52,884 bases of DNA, taken from positions 1 to 52,884 of the forward strand of contig JAUNVF010000009.1 of the NCBI GenBank assembly GCA_030537815.1, written 5' to 3'. Source of the DNA: Tissierellia bacterium (GTDB lineage Bacteria > Bacillota > Clostridia > Tissierellales > Peptoniphilaceae). Below, piece by piece: positions 1-7,281 of the stretch. A program made the position numbers and the translations under genes. Numbering within the stretch: position 1 is the stretch's first letter; the number at the start of each line of letters is the position of its first letter. A model generated the notes under the pieces. It saw only the letters and a program-made list of their open reading frames with translations, was not told where the DNA came from and made no database searches.

Positions 1-450
1 TTAATGAATATGTGTATGATTCACGACGCTAAGAGAAATCGAGTAGTCGTATTAGATAAGGTTGTAAAAGAAGGATGGGAAGGATTGACATTTCCCGGAG
101 GGCATATCGAGGATAGGGAATCTGTAACAGATTCTGTAATAAGAGAGGTCATGGAGGAGACCGGTCTTGAGATAGAAAATCCGCAGTACAGGGGGATTAT
201 ACATTGGTTGGATATTGTAAATGATAGAAAGCAGATTGGATTCCTCTACTATACTGATAAATTTAAAGGAGAATTGATCGAAGGAACCGATGAGGGAGAA
301 GTTTATTGGATGGATTTTGATAAATTCATCCAAAAGAAAAATAAATCTCTTTGCATGGATGATTGTTTAAAAATATATTTAAATGAAAATATAAATGAAG
401 CTATAACTATATATGATGGCAAGAGATTGTCAGAATTTAAATTTTATTGA
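1..450 (+). CDS. Nudix hydrolase (5' end probably outside window)
   Basis: Nudix-family pyrophosphohydrolase, which hydrolyses nucleoside diphosphates linked to another moiety. Counting from the ATG at 4, the Nudix box GX5EX7REUXEEXGU is complete at residues 33-55 (G33, E39, R47-E48, E51-E52, G54). Relatives usually carry a short first beta strand before the MCMI segment, and the codon before ATG 4 is open in frame. The true start therefore probably lies upstream of the window. The stop at 448-450 sits directly before the acetyltransferase start, so the two are probably co-transcribed. The substrate cannot be read from the sequence; 8-oxo-dGTP, NDP-sugars or ADP-ribose derivatives are all possible for this family. 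Confidence 0.85.
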   Translation, partial: LMNMCMIHDAKRNRVVVLDKVVKEGWEGLTFPGGHIEDRESVTDSVIREVMEETGLEIENPQYRGIIHWLDIVNDRKQIGFLYYTDKFKGELIEGTDEGEVYWMDFDKFIQKKNKSLCMDDCLKIYLNENINEAITIYDGKRLSEFKFY

Positions 451-451
451 G

Positions 452-1003
452 ATGATATTAGTAAAGACGGATAGATATGAATTAAAAGTTATTCCCAAGA
501 GCGATTATATTAAAAAATTCTATGCAATGGCTGCAAATAGAGAATTTTTATATGAATATATGGATTATGTATATGATATAACATTAGATACCGAACTTTT
601 TTCTGTAAATAAGTGGATTGGAATGTATAATGCCGGTCTGGGATTTGAGGCGGGCATATATATAAAAAATGAAATTGCCGGGATGTGTGGATTGAGAGTC
701 GACAGATTAAATGATAAGGCGGAAATCGGTTATTGGCTTGCTAAGAAATACAATGGCCAGGGAATAATGACAGATGTGGTAAAAAATGTTTTATCTATAG
801 GCTTTGAATCGTATAAATTAAATAAGATTATAATCGAAACTGTGGACAGTAATTACAAATCACAAGCTATTCCAAAAAGACTGGGATTTAGATTTGACGG
901 GATCCTAAGGAAAGATCAAAAATTGCATGGAGAATACAGAGATCTCTATGTCTTTTCTATCTTAAAAAAGGAGTGGGAGATTTTATACAAAGATGATATA
1001 TGA
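452..1003 (+). CDS. GNAT N-acetyltransferase, RimJ/RimL type
   Basis: Acetyl-CoA-dependent N-acetyltransferase of 183 residues. The central part (GYWLAKKYNGQGIMT) is the RimJ/RimL acetyl-CoA-binding signature, followed by a late-strand segment in which N-Y-K-S-Q-A-I-P-K-R-L-G-F matches the family's conserved NxxSxxxxxxxGF pattern. The start at 452 is chosen because it lies just after the preceding stop and gives the normal N-terminus (ILVKTDRYELK). The reading frame is open upstream to an ATG at 413, but that would overlap the Nudix gene by 38 bases and add no family sequence. There is no strong Shine-Dalgarno, so translation is probably coupled to the gene before. It overlaps the sirtuin gene by 11 bases. 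The acceptor (ribosomal protein N-terminus, other protein or small molecule) is unknown. Confidence 0.85.
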   Translation: MILVKTDRYELKVIPKSDYIKKFYAMAANREFLYEYMDYVYDITLDTELFSVNKWIGMYNAGLGFEAGIYIKNEIAGMCGLRVDRLNDKAEIGYWLAKKYNGQGIMTDVVKNVLSIGFESYKLNKIIIETVDSNYKSQAIPKRLGFRFDGILRKDQKLHGEYRDLYVFSILKKEWEILYKDDI

Positions 1004-1739
1004 TGAATTGAGGGATATCATAAGAAAATACGAAAATATTGTTTTTCTCGGAGGAGCAGGTGTATCGACTGCTTCGAATATTCCGGATTTTAGATCGGCA
1101 ACGGGGATTTATAATAGAAAAAATAATACTGAGCATTCTGTTGAATATATGCTGAGTAAAAGATTTTTCGACGAGAATCCGGAGTCTTTTTCCAGATTTT
1201 ATAAAGGCGAAGTCGTGATGAAGGATGCAATTCCAAATGGTGCGCATCATGCTTTGACAAAATTGGAAGAATCCGGTAAATTATTGGGAATTATAACTCA
1301 AAATATAGATGGGCTACACCAAAAATCCGGTACGAAAAAAGTCATTGAATTGCATGGCAGTTATAGAGATGAAATCTGCATAGATTGTGGAAAGCATTTT
1401 ACATTGGAATACGCATTAAAGCAAAAGGGGATTGTAAGATGCGACTACTGCTCCGGTATAATAAGGCCGAATGTAACCATGTATGGTGAAAAGCTCGACG
1501 AGGATATATTTAATGCTGCTGTAGAATTGGTCGCTAAGGCTGATGTATTGATAGTCGGTGGCACTAGTCTTGTCGTATATCCTGCAGCCGGATTGATAAG
1601 GAGATTTAATGGAGAAAAGTTAATTATAATAAATAAGGGGAAGACAAAGTACGATAAGAAAGCAGATTTAGTCTTTGATGAAGATATTGTTAAGGTATTA
1701 GGAGAAATGGTTAAGGATTTGGAGGAGAAAAATGGATAA
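993..1739 (+). CDS. Sir2-family NAD-dependent protein deacylase (first copy)
   Basis: Sirtuin that removes acyl groups from lysine using NAD+, giving nicotinamide and O-acyl-ADP-ribose. Length is 248 residues, normal for bacterial CobB-type enzymes. Visible motifs are the Rossmann GAGVSTASNIPDFRS (21-35), TQNIDGLHQ (102-110), catalytic His121, zinc cysteines C129, C132, C150 and C153, and GGTSLVVYPAAG (189-200). N104 and D106 of the NID motif are present, so the enzyme should be active. It overlaps the acetyltransferase upstream and a second sirtuin downstream. Acetyltransferase and deacylase in one operon suggest a reversible acylation pair, which is inference. Confidence 0.95.
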   Translation: MIYDELRDIIRKYENIVFLGGAGVSTASNIPDFRSATGIYNRKNNTEHSVEYMLSKRFFDENPESFSRFYKGEVVMKDAIPNGAHHALTKLEESGKLLGIITQNIDGLHQKSGTKKVIELHGSYRDEICIDCGKHFTLEYALKQKGIVRCDYCSGIIRPNVTMYGEKLDEDIFNAAVELVAKADVLIVGGTSLVVYPAAGLIRRFNGEKLIIINKGKTKYDKKADLVFDEDIVKVLGEMVKDLEEKNG

Positions 1740-2463
1740 AATGGATATTGTTAGAAAGATAATCGACGATGCAGAAAATATAGTATTTTTTGGTGGAGCG
1801 GGAGTATCTACTGCTTCAAATATACCTGATTTTAGGTCCAGTACGGGTTTATACAATAAATCAACCGGATCAAATTATCCACCGGAGTATATGTTGAGCC
1901 ATACTTTTTTTAGACAGCATCCCGATGAATTTGCAAATTATTATAAAAAGAATCTGATATTCCCTGATGCCAGACCAAATAAGGCCCATATCGCATTGGC
2001 AAAATGGGAAAAAGAAGGTAAATTATCGGCTGTTATTACTCAAAATATAGATGGTTTGCATCAGATGGCGGGTTCAAAAAATGTAATTGAAATACATGGA
2101 AATTTAATCGATTATTATTGTGAGAAATGCCATAGAGAATATGACTCCAAGGATGTATTAAATCATGAGGGAATAGATTATTGTGAATGCGGAGGAATAA
2201 TTAGGCCCGATGTAGTATTGTATGAGGAACCTTTAGATATGGAAAAATACAATAAGGCTGTATATGAGATTGAAAATGCAGATGTATTTATAGTAGGAGG
2301 TACATCTCTCGTCGTTTATCCTGCAGCTGGGTTGCTGAGATATTATAGGGGAGACAAATTGATTTTAATCAATATGGATAAAACCGGTAGAGACAGGGAT
2401 GCCGATTATATTTTATATGGAGATATAGCAGAAATATTGGGGGAATTGGGCGATGTTAAATAA
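1732..2463 (+). CDS. Sir2-family NAD-dependent protein deacylase (second copy)
   Basis: Second sirtuin, 243 residues, clearly paralogous to the first and overlapping it by 8 bases; a GGAGGAG site at 1721-1727 serves the ATG at 1732. GAGVSTASNIPDFRS (22-36), TQNIDGLHQ (103-111), His122 and GGTSLVVYPAAG are intact. The zinc site differs: C130 and C133 are CxxC, but the second pair is CxC (C151, C153). The motif after the zinc module reads VVLYEE where the first copy has VTMYGE. Both variants occur in the family, so this copy is probably active but may prefer other acyl groups or partners. The pair probably arose by tandem duplication. Confidence 0.95.
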   Translation: MDKMDIVRKIIDDAENIVFFGGAGVSTASNIPDFRSSTGLYNKSTGSNYPPEYMLSHTFFRQHPDEFANYYKKNLIFPDARPNKAHIALAKWEKEGKLSAVITQNIDGLHQMAGSKNVIEIHGNLIDYYCEKCHREYDSKDVLNHEGIDYCECGGIIRPDVVLYEEPLDMEKYNKAVYEIENADVFIVGGTSLVVYPAAGLLRYYRGDKLILINMDKTGRDRDADYILYGDIAEILGELGDVK

Positions 2464-2878
2464 ATTAAAGTATAAGTTTTCTGAATTTATGATAGGGAGA
2501 TATGGATTAGATAAATTTGGTAGAAGGCTACAATTATTCTTTTTCATAAGTCTAATTATTTCATTTCTCTTAAAGTTAAATAATAAGGGTGGAGCCCTTT
2601 TCTTTGAGATAGCTACTCTATTGATTATAATTTTCCTATATTATAGGATATTTTCTAAAGATATATTTAAAATGAGAAAACAGCAGGAAGATTATTTTAG
2701 ATTTGAAAGAAAGATTACGATTCCCATAATAAAACTCAAGAGAAAAATATTTGGAACTAAATCAAATATATATATCAGCTGTCCTTATTGTAAGGATGAG
2801 CTCAGACTTCCAAGGGGAAAAGGAAAACTGAAAGTAACTTGTCCTAAATGCAAAAAAATATTTATAAGGAGAACTTAA
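2453..2878 (+). CDS. membrane protein with C-terminal zinc ribbon
   Basis: Function not recognised. The 141-residue protein has a basic N-terminus, two predicted membrane segments (about 27-40 and 48-65), a charged cytoplasmic stretch rich in Lys/Arg, and a C-terminal zinc ribbon with C110, C113, C130 and C133. Small membrane proteins with a terminal zinc ribbon are common in Clostridia and largely uncharacterised. The ATG overlaps the second sirtuin by 11 bases, so it belongs to the same transcript. No terminator is seen right after it; a 61-base gap leads to the SIMPL gene. Confidence 0.75.
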   Translation: MLNKLKYKFSEFMIGRYGLDKFGRRLQLFFFISLIISFLLKLNNKGGALFFEIATLLIIIFLYYRIFSKDIFKMRKQQEDYFRFERKITIPIIKLKRKIFGTKSNIYISCPYCKDELRLPRGKGKLKVTCPKCKKIFIRRT

Positions 2879-2939
2879 TTGTCACATTTCATCAACTCCT
2901 ACGTTATATAGTAAAGACAGTATAGAAAGGAGAATGAAA

Positions 2940-3740
2940 ATGAAATTTAGAAACAGGATATTTTTGATGACGCTAATCATAATCTCTGCCTTAGCTTTTA
3001 CAGCATGTTCTACGGACAATAATGAGAAGGGCACAGATCAGGAAGTTGAAACTCAGGACAAAAAGCAGGAAGATAAGATTGAAAATGTAGAAATGAAAGA
3101 AGCGGGGGAGAAGTCGATGATGACGATCAAAGGCCAGGCTAGTGTAGAGGCGAAGCCTAGCATCGCGTATTTAAATATAGGAGTTGTATCAAAATCTGAT
3201 AATATTAAAACCGCACAGGATGAAAATAATAAGAATATCGATCAATTAAGGAAGATTTTAATTGAAAATGGAATTGAAGAAGGTGATATAAGCACATCTT
3301 CGTTTTATATAGATACGAATTATGATCAAGAGACATATACAAAGATCGTTGGGTACACAGTAAATCATAATCTGAATATCAAAGTGAATGATATAGATAG
3401 GGCGGGTGAAATTATGGATCTGGCTACAAAAAATGGAGCGAACAGATCTAATAATATTAGATTTGGTATCAGCGATCAGGAGAGAGAAGATCTTTATCAG
3501 GAGGCTTTAGCTAAAGCTGCTGAAAAAGCAGGAATAAAAGCATCTAGATTGGCGGAAAGTATGGGAATTAAAATCAGAGGCCCAGTCGAAGTTATTGAAG
3601 GGTCAAAAAACTATTTGCCGGGCATGGAATCTGAATATGGACTATATATGGATCTAGAGGGTCAAGCGAAAATGGACACATCTTTCAATCCAGGAGATAT
3701 AAGTATTAATGCTACAGTTACCCTAGTTTATGTATATTGA
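2940..3740 (+). CDS. SIMPL-domain (DUF541) lipoprotein
   Basis: Secreted lipoprotein with a SIMPL domain, a fold found in periplasmic or surface proteins of unclear role (E. coli YggE is linked to oxidative stress). A signal peptide ends in the lipobox AFTAC with C23 as the lipidated residue. An acidic, Lys-rich linker follows, then the SIMPL domain from about residue 60. GAAAGGAG at 2925-2932 is one base from the ATG at 2934 but seven from the ATG at 2940, so 2940 is the better start. A perfect palindromic terminator follows. It is probably transcribed apart from the sirtuin operon, though no clear promoter is visible in the short gap. Confidence 0.85.
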   Translation: MKFRNRIFLMTLIIISALAFTACSTDNNEKGTDQEVETQDKKQEDKIENVEMKEAGEKSMMTIKGQASVEAKPSIAYLNIGVVSKSDNIKTAQDENNKNIDQLRKILIENGIEEGDISTSSFYIDTNYDQETYTKIVGYTVNHNLNIKVNDIDRAGEIMDLATKNGANRSNNIRFGISDQEREDLYQEALAKAAEKAGIKASRLAESMGIKIRGPVEVIEGSKNYLPGMESEYGLYMDLEGQAKMDTSFNPGDISINATVTLVYVY

Positions 3741-3743
3741 TTA

Positions 3744-3773
3744 TAATAAGAGGACCTCGAGGTCCTCTTATTA
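3744..3773. terminator. palindromic terminator after the SIMPL gene
   Basis: A 13-bp perfect stem (3744-3756 with 3761-3773) closes on a TCGA tetraloop, so the whole 30 bases are self-complementary. It has an A-rich 5' side and T-rich 3' side and could stop transcription in both directions. Confidence 0.8.
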
Positions 3774-3813
3774 TTAAATTTAGCACTTTAAATCTTTCGG
3801 TTACAAAAACTAT

Positions 3814-3842
3814 TTGACATATAGAGATTAATATTGTATGAT
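3814..3842 (+). promoter_or_regulatory. sigma-A promoter of the metNIQ operon
   Basis: TTGACA at 3814-3819 and TATGAT at 3837-3842 with a 17-base spacer, a near-consensus housekeeping promoter. The start point expected near 3849 lies about 30 bases before the SAM riboswitch. Confidence 0.85.
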
Positions 3843-3877
3843 AATAAAAAATAAGCAGAGTAACTGCAAATACAATT

Positions 3878-3990
3878 ATCTTATCAAGAGTGGTGGAGGG
3901 ACCGGCCCTGTGATACCCGGCAACCTATTTAATTTGGTGCCAATTCCGGAAGATGAGATCGTTTAAAGCCTCTCATTAAAAGAGGCTTTT
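3878..3990 (+). promoter_or_regulatory. SAM-I (S-box) riboswitch
   Basis: Classical S-box leader that senses S-adenosylmethionine and stops transcription of methionine genes when SAM is plentiful. P1 pairs ATCTTATC (3878-3885) with GATGAGAT (3952-3959). The conserved core GGAGGGA, GGCCC, ACCCGGCAACC and GGTGCCAATTCC follows in the normal order. The expression platform is the intrinsic terminator at 3965-3990, just after P1. It ends 15 bases before the metN start, so it controls metNIQ directly. Confidence 0.95.
3965..3990 (+). terminator. riboswitch-controlled terminator
   Basis: AAAGCCTCT (3965-3973) pairs with AGAGGCTTT (3981-3989) around a 7-base loop, followed by T-rich sequence. It forms the off state of the S-box leader. 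Confidence 0.85.
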
Positions 3991-4005
3991 ATATTTGGAG
4001 GAAAG

Positions 4006-5013
4006 ATGATTAAAGTAGAGAATCTATACAAGGAATTTAATACAGAAAATGGTAAATTAAAGGTGTTGAAAGATGTTTCTTTTAGGGTAACTAAAGGTGA
4101 GATATACGGTATAATAGGCCTTAGTGGTGCCGGTAAATCTACATTGGTCAGATGTATAAATCGACTTGAGGAGCCTACTTCGGGCAAGGTATTTATAGAC
4201 GACGAAGAAATAACTTCCATGCCGGAAAAACAACTTTTAGAACAGAGAAAAGAAATCGGCATGATATTTCAACAATTTAATTTATTTAATCAAAGAAATG
4301 TCGCAGGAAATATTTCCTATCCATTGGAAATAATCGGTATGCCGAAAAAAGATATAAGGAAAAGAGTCGATGAATTATTAGAATTTGTTGACTTAGTCGA
4401 TAAAAAAGACTCTTATCCTTCTCAATTATCCGGCGGTCAGAAACAGAGGGTGGCGATAGCGAGAGCACTTGCTACAAAGCCAAAAATACTTTTAAGTGAC
4501 GAGGGCACTTCAGCTTTGGATCCTGAAAATACGAAATATATATTGGATTTATTGAGGAAGATAGTCAGTGAGTTGGGCCTGACCATAATTATGATAACTC
4601 ATCAGATGGAAGTCGCTAAAGATATTTGCGATAGGATAGCAGTTATGGAAGCAGGACAAATAATAGAAGAAAATACGGTAGAGGAATTATTTAAGAATCC
4701 TAAGAAAAAGAGAACTCTATCATTTATAGAGGGCTTGGGGACTAAGGTCGAAGAAGAAAGCTATAGCCCTAAAGACTTTGAAGGTATTTTAGTCAGACTT
4801 ACATTTGATGAAAATACAGCTAGAAATCCGGTGGTTTCGACGATTACAAAAAATTATGATGTGGTCGTAAATATTTTATCGGGAAATATAAACAAACTCC
4901 ATTCTACGAGTGTAGGACATCTGCTTCTTGAACTAAGCGGTGATGATTCGCAAGTGAAAGAAGCGATAATAAATTTAAGAGATCAGGGAATAAATGTGGA
5001 GGAGATAAAATGA
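4006..5013 (+). CDS. metN: methionine ABC transporter ATP-binding protein
   Basis: ATPase of the MetNIQ methionine importer, 335 residues. Walker A GLSGAGKST is at 38-46, the ABC signature LSGGQ at 141-145, and Walker B ILLSDE at 161-166, followed by TSALDP and the switch-loop His in ITHQ. The C-terminal part, from about residue 258, is the NIL domain that binds methionine and inhibits transport when the cell is replete. GGAGG at 3997-4001 serves the ATG. The SAM riboswitch immediately upstream supports methionine as the substrate. The stop overlaps the metI start by 4 bases. Confidence 0.97.
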   Translation: MIKVENLYKEFNTENGKLKVLKDVSFRVTKGEIYGIIGLSGAGKSTLVRCINRLEEPTSGKVFIDDEEITSMPEKQLLEQRKEIGMIFQQFNLFNQRNVAGNISYPLEIIGMPKKDIRKRVDELLEFVDLVDKKDSYPSQLSGGQKQRVAIARALATKPKILLSDEGTSALDPENTKYILDLLRKIVSELGLTIIMITHQMEVAKDICDRIAVMEAGQIIEENTVEELFKNPKKKRTLSFIEGLGTKVEEESYSPKDFEGILVRLTFDENTARNPVVSTITKNYDVVVNILSGNINKLHSTSVGHLLLELSGDDSQVKEAIINLRDQGINVEEIK

Positions 5014-5651
5014 AGGAACTGCTAATCAAAGCGACGATAGAGACGATTCAAATGGTCGGACTTTCGACTATTATTTCAATAATCCTAGGATTTCCTATCG
5101 GTATATTATTAGTTATGACGAGGAAAAATGGAATTGCAGAGAATATAAAACTGTATTCAGTATTGGACACTATTATAAATCTTCTGCGATCCATACCATT
5201 TATAATATTGATGATTGTGCTTTTTCCTATTTCGAGGATAATAGTGGGCACATCTATAGGAACATCGGCAGTTATAGTACCTTTATCTATTTCAGCTGCT
5301 CCATTTATTGCGAGAATGTTTGAGCAGACTTTATTGGAAGTGGATAAAGGAGTTATAGATGCAGCAAAGGCAATGGGTTCCACGAAACCGGAAATAGTAT
5401 TTAAGGTCATGATACCCGAGGCGCTGCCTTCTCTAGTAAATATGGTTACAATCACTATAATTAATGTGATTGGTTATTCCGCCATGGCGGGAGCCATTGG
5501 TGGCGGAGGATTAGGCGATATGGCCATAAGATATGGTTATTTCAGAGATGAGAAAGATTCGCTATGGGCATCGGTTATAATGATTGTAGTACTTGTCCAA
5601 TTGGTTCAATTTATAGGGACTAAATTGTCTATTATGCTAAATAAAAGATAA
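5010..5651 (+). CDS. metI: methionine ABC transporter permease
   Basis: Membrane component of the methionine importer, 213 residues, with about five hydrophobic segments. The EAA-type coupling loop to the ATPase appears around DAAKAMGSTKPEIVFKVMIP, followed by the family sequence GAIGGGGLGD. The ATGA overlap with metN indicates translational coupling. It sits between metN and metQ in the standard order. Confidence 0.96.
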   Translation: MKELLIKATIETIQMVGLSTIISIILGFPIGILLVMTRKNGIAENIKLYSVLDTIINLLRSIPFIILMIVLFPISRIIVGTSIGTSAVIVPLSISAAPFIARMFEQTLLEVDKGVIDAAKAMGSTKPEIVFKVMIPEALPSLVNMVTITIINVIGYSAMAGAIGGGGLGDMAIRYGYFRDEKDSLWASVIMIVVLVQLVQFIGTKLSIMLNKR

Positions 5652-5665
5652 TAAGGAGGAAAATG

Positions 5666-6466
5666 ATGAAAAAAGTTTTAGTAGCATTAGTTTTAGTTTT
5701 AACCTTGGGTCTTACGGCCTGTGGAGAGAAAAGTGGAGGTGGCGAGTCCGAATCTATAAAGATAGGTGTAACGCCTGTACCTCATGCTGAAATCATAGAA
5801 ATTATAAAGGATGATTTGAAAAAAGAAGGCGTTGATGTCGAGATAGTAGAATTTAATGATTATTTTGTACCGAATATATCATTGGCGGATGGCTCTATCG
5901 ATGCGAACTTCTTCCAACATGAACCGTTTTTTAATGAAAATAAAGAATCGAAAAATCTTGATTTGGTATCTATAGGAGTCGTTCATATAGAGCCGATAGC
6001 TTTGTATTCTGATAAATACAAAAGCATCGATGATTTAGAAGAAGGCGCTCAGATATTAATACCAAATGACCCTACTAATGGAGCAAGGGCCCTTGTATTA
6101 CTTGAAAAAGCGGGTCTTATAAAATTAAAAGATAGCGGAGACATAAATGCCACAGAAAATGATATAGTTGAAAATCCAAAGAATTTTGAGTTTACAGCAC
6201 TGGAAGCTGCGGCTATTCCAAAAGCTTATAAAGATGCCGGAGCAGCTGTAATCAATAGTAATTTTGCTATAAAGGCAGGGCTTAATCCCGTTAAAGATGG
6301 TCTTGTAATAGAAGATTCAGACAGCCCATATGCAAATTTAGTTGCAGTCAGAGCCGGGGAAGAAAATGAAGCTAAATTCAAAAAATTAATGGATGCACTT
6401 CACTCAGATAAAGTTAAAAAATTCTTAGAAGATAAATATGAAGGTGCGATAGTACCGGCATTCTAA
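5666..6466 (+). CDS. metQ: methionine-binding lipoprotein
   Basis: NlpA/MetQ-type substrate-binding lipoprotein of the methionine importer. The signal peptide ends at the lipobox GLTAC (C19), followed by a Gly/Ser linker and the domain beginning KIGVTPVPHAEI. Conserved stretches include the NFFQHEPF segment and PNDPTNGARAL. Two adjacent ATG codons lie at 5663 and 5666; GGAGG at 5655-5659 is 3 and 6 bases away respectively, so 5666 is preferred. A terminator follows at once, closing the operon. Confidence 0.96.
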   Translation: MKKVLVALVLVLTLGLTACGEKSGGGESESIKIGVTPVPHAEIIEIIKDDLKKEGVDVEIVEFNDYFVPNISLADGSIDANFFQHEPFFNENKESKNLDLVSIGVVHIEPIALYSDKYKSIDDLEEGAQILIPNDPTNGARALVLLEKAGLIKLKDSGDINATENDIVENPKNFEFTALEAAAIPKAYKDAGAAVINSNFAIKAGLNPVKDGLVIEDSDSPYANLVAVRAGEENEAKFKKLMDALHSDKVKKFLEDKYEGAIVPAF

Positions 6467-6467
6467 T

Positions 6468-6502
6468 AATAGGAGGATGGACCTAATAGCCATCCTCTTA
6501 TT
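6468..6502 (+). terminator. terminator of the metNIQ operon
   Basis: A 13-bp stem (6468-6480 with 6490-6502, one G-U pair) with a 9-base loop, T-rich on its 3' side. Confidence 0.75.
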
Positions 6503-6549
6503 AATTTATACTCATATTTATCATTTAATCTATTTTTTGCATCCCGTCA

Positions 6550-6579
6550 TTGTAGAGCCCATAGCTTTTGTAGTATAAT
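6550..6579 (+). promoter_or_regulatory. possible promoter for the unknown membrane protein
   Basis: A consensus -10 TATAAT at 6574-6579; the -35 region (TTGTAG at 6550-6555, 18-base spacer) is a partial match. It lies 22 bases before the next gene. Confidence 0.45.
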
Positions 6580-6601
6580 CTTATAGGATATGGAGGTTAA
6601 A

Positions 6602-7270
6602 ATGTTTGAAAGCTGGGTTGCAATGGAGAAGTTTTACTTTAAAGAACTTTGGATTATAATTGCAATTGTATCATTTATATTATTTACGATCATTCCAATG
6701 ATCTTTTACTTAAATAAAAGAAAGCCTCAATTAATAGTAGGAAGCTGTGCAGTCATCGTTGCTGTTTTAGGAATATATATATATTTTGAATATTCCAAAT
6801 ATTCCGACTTAATTCAGAGAACCGTCTACACGAGTCCCGCAATGCGCAGCTATGGAAAGGATATATTTGTAGATATAGTCTATCTGCCCGGAGAAAAGAG
6901 GGCATATATGGAGTCTTATCTCAAAAATAGCTTTGAAAAAATAGGATTATATGATGCCTATGAGGAAAAAGAAAATATTGAATTCTTTGGTAAAAATGAT
7001 CATTATTATTTTTTAAAAGTAAGGGATGAGTTTTTATTGACTAGAGCTGATAACGTCCAATTTAAAAAAGTTGACAATCCATATAGAATAGGAACTTATT
7101 TTAAATTAAAGGATCCCAAATTTGAAGATATCGGATTTTATGAAAAATCTAAAGTTTATTTCGACAAATATATTGTGCCCGAGGAGATGAAGGACTTAAA
7201 GGTTGATAAAAAATATGAAGATATATCTTCATATAAGACGAGAACCGTGGGAACATGGATTATACCATAG
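6602..7270 (+). CDS. membrane-anchored protein of unknown function
   Basis: Not recognised. A 222-residue protein with two N-terminal membrane segments (roughly residues 14-36 and 45-64), then a soluble domain of about 150 residues rich in Tyr, Lys and acidic residues, probably on the outer face. It has no cysteine cluster and no familiar catalytic motif. GGAGG at 6592-6596 sits 5 bases before the ATG at 6602; an apparent ATG at 6590 overlaps that ribosome binding site and is rejected. The next gene begins 11 bases later, so the protein may work with the AI-2E-family transporter, but this rests on position only. Confidence 0.7.
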   Translation: MFESWVAMEKFYFKELWIIIAIVSFILFTIIPMIFYLNKRKPQLIVGSCAVIVAVLGIYIYFEYSKYSDLIQRTVYTSPAMRSYGKDIFVDIVYLPGEKRAYMESYLKNSFEKIGLYDAYEEKENIEFFGKNDHYYFLKVRDEFLLTRADNVQFKKVDNPYRIGTYFKLKDPKFEDIGFYEKSKVYFDKYIVPEEMKDLKVDKKYEDISSYKTRTVGTWIIP

Positions 7271-7281
7271 GAGATATTGAG

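Noticed and set aside
3744-3773. Palindrome as a transposon end or attachment site
   Set aside because: It fits an intrinsic terminator by position and arm composition, and no mobile gene or direct repeat lies nearby.
6590-6601. Earlier ATG for the unknown membrane protein
   Set aside because: It overlaps the GGAGG site that clearly serves the ATG at 6602.
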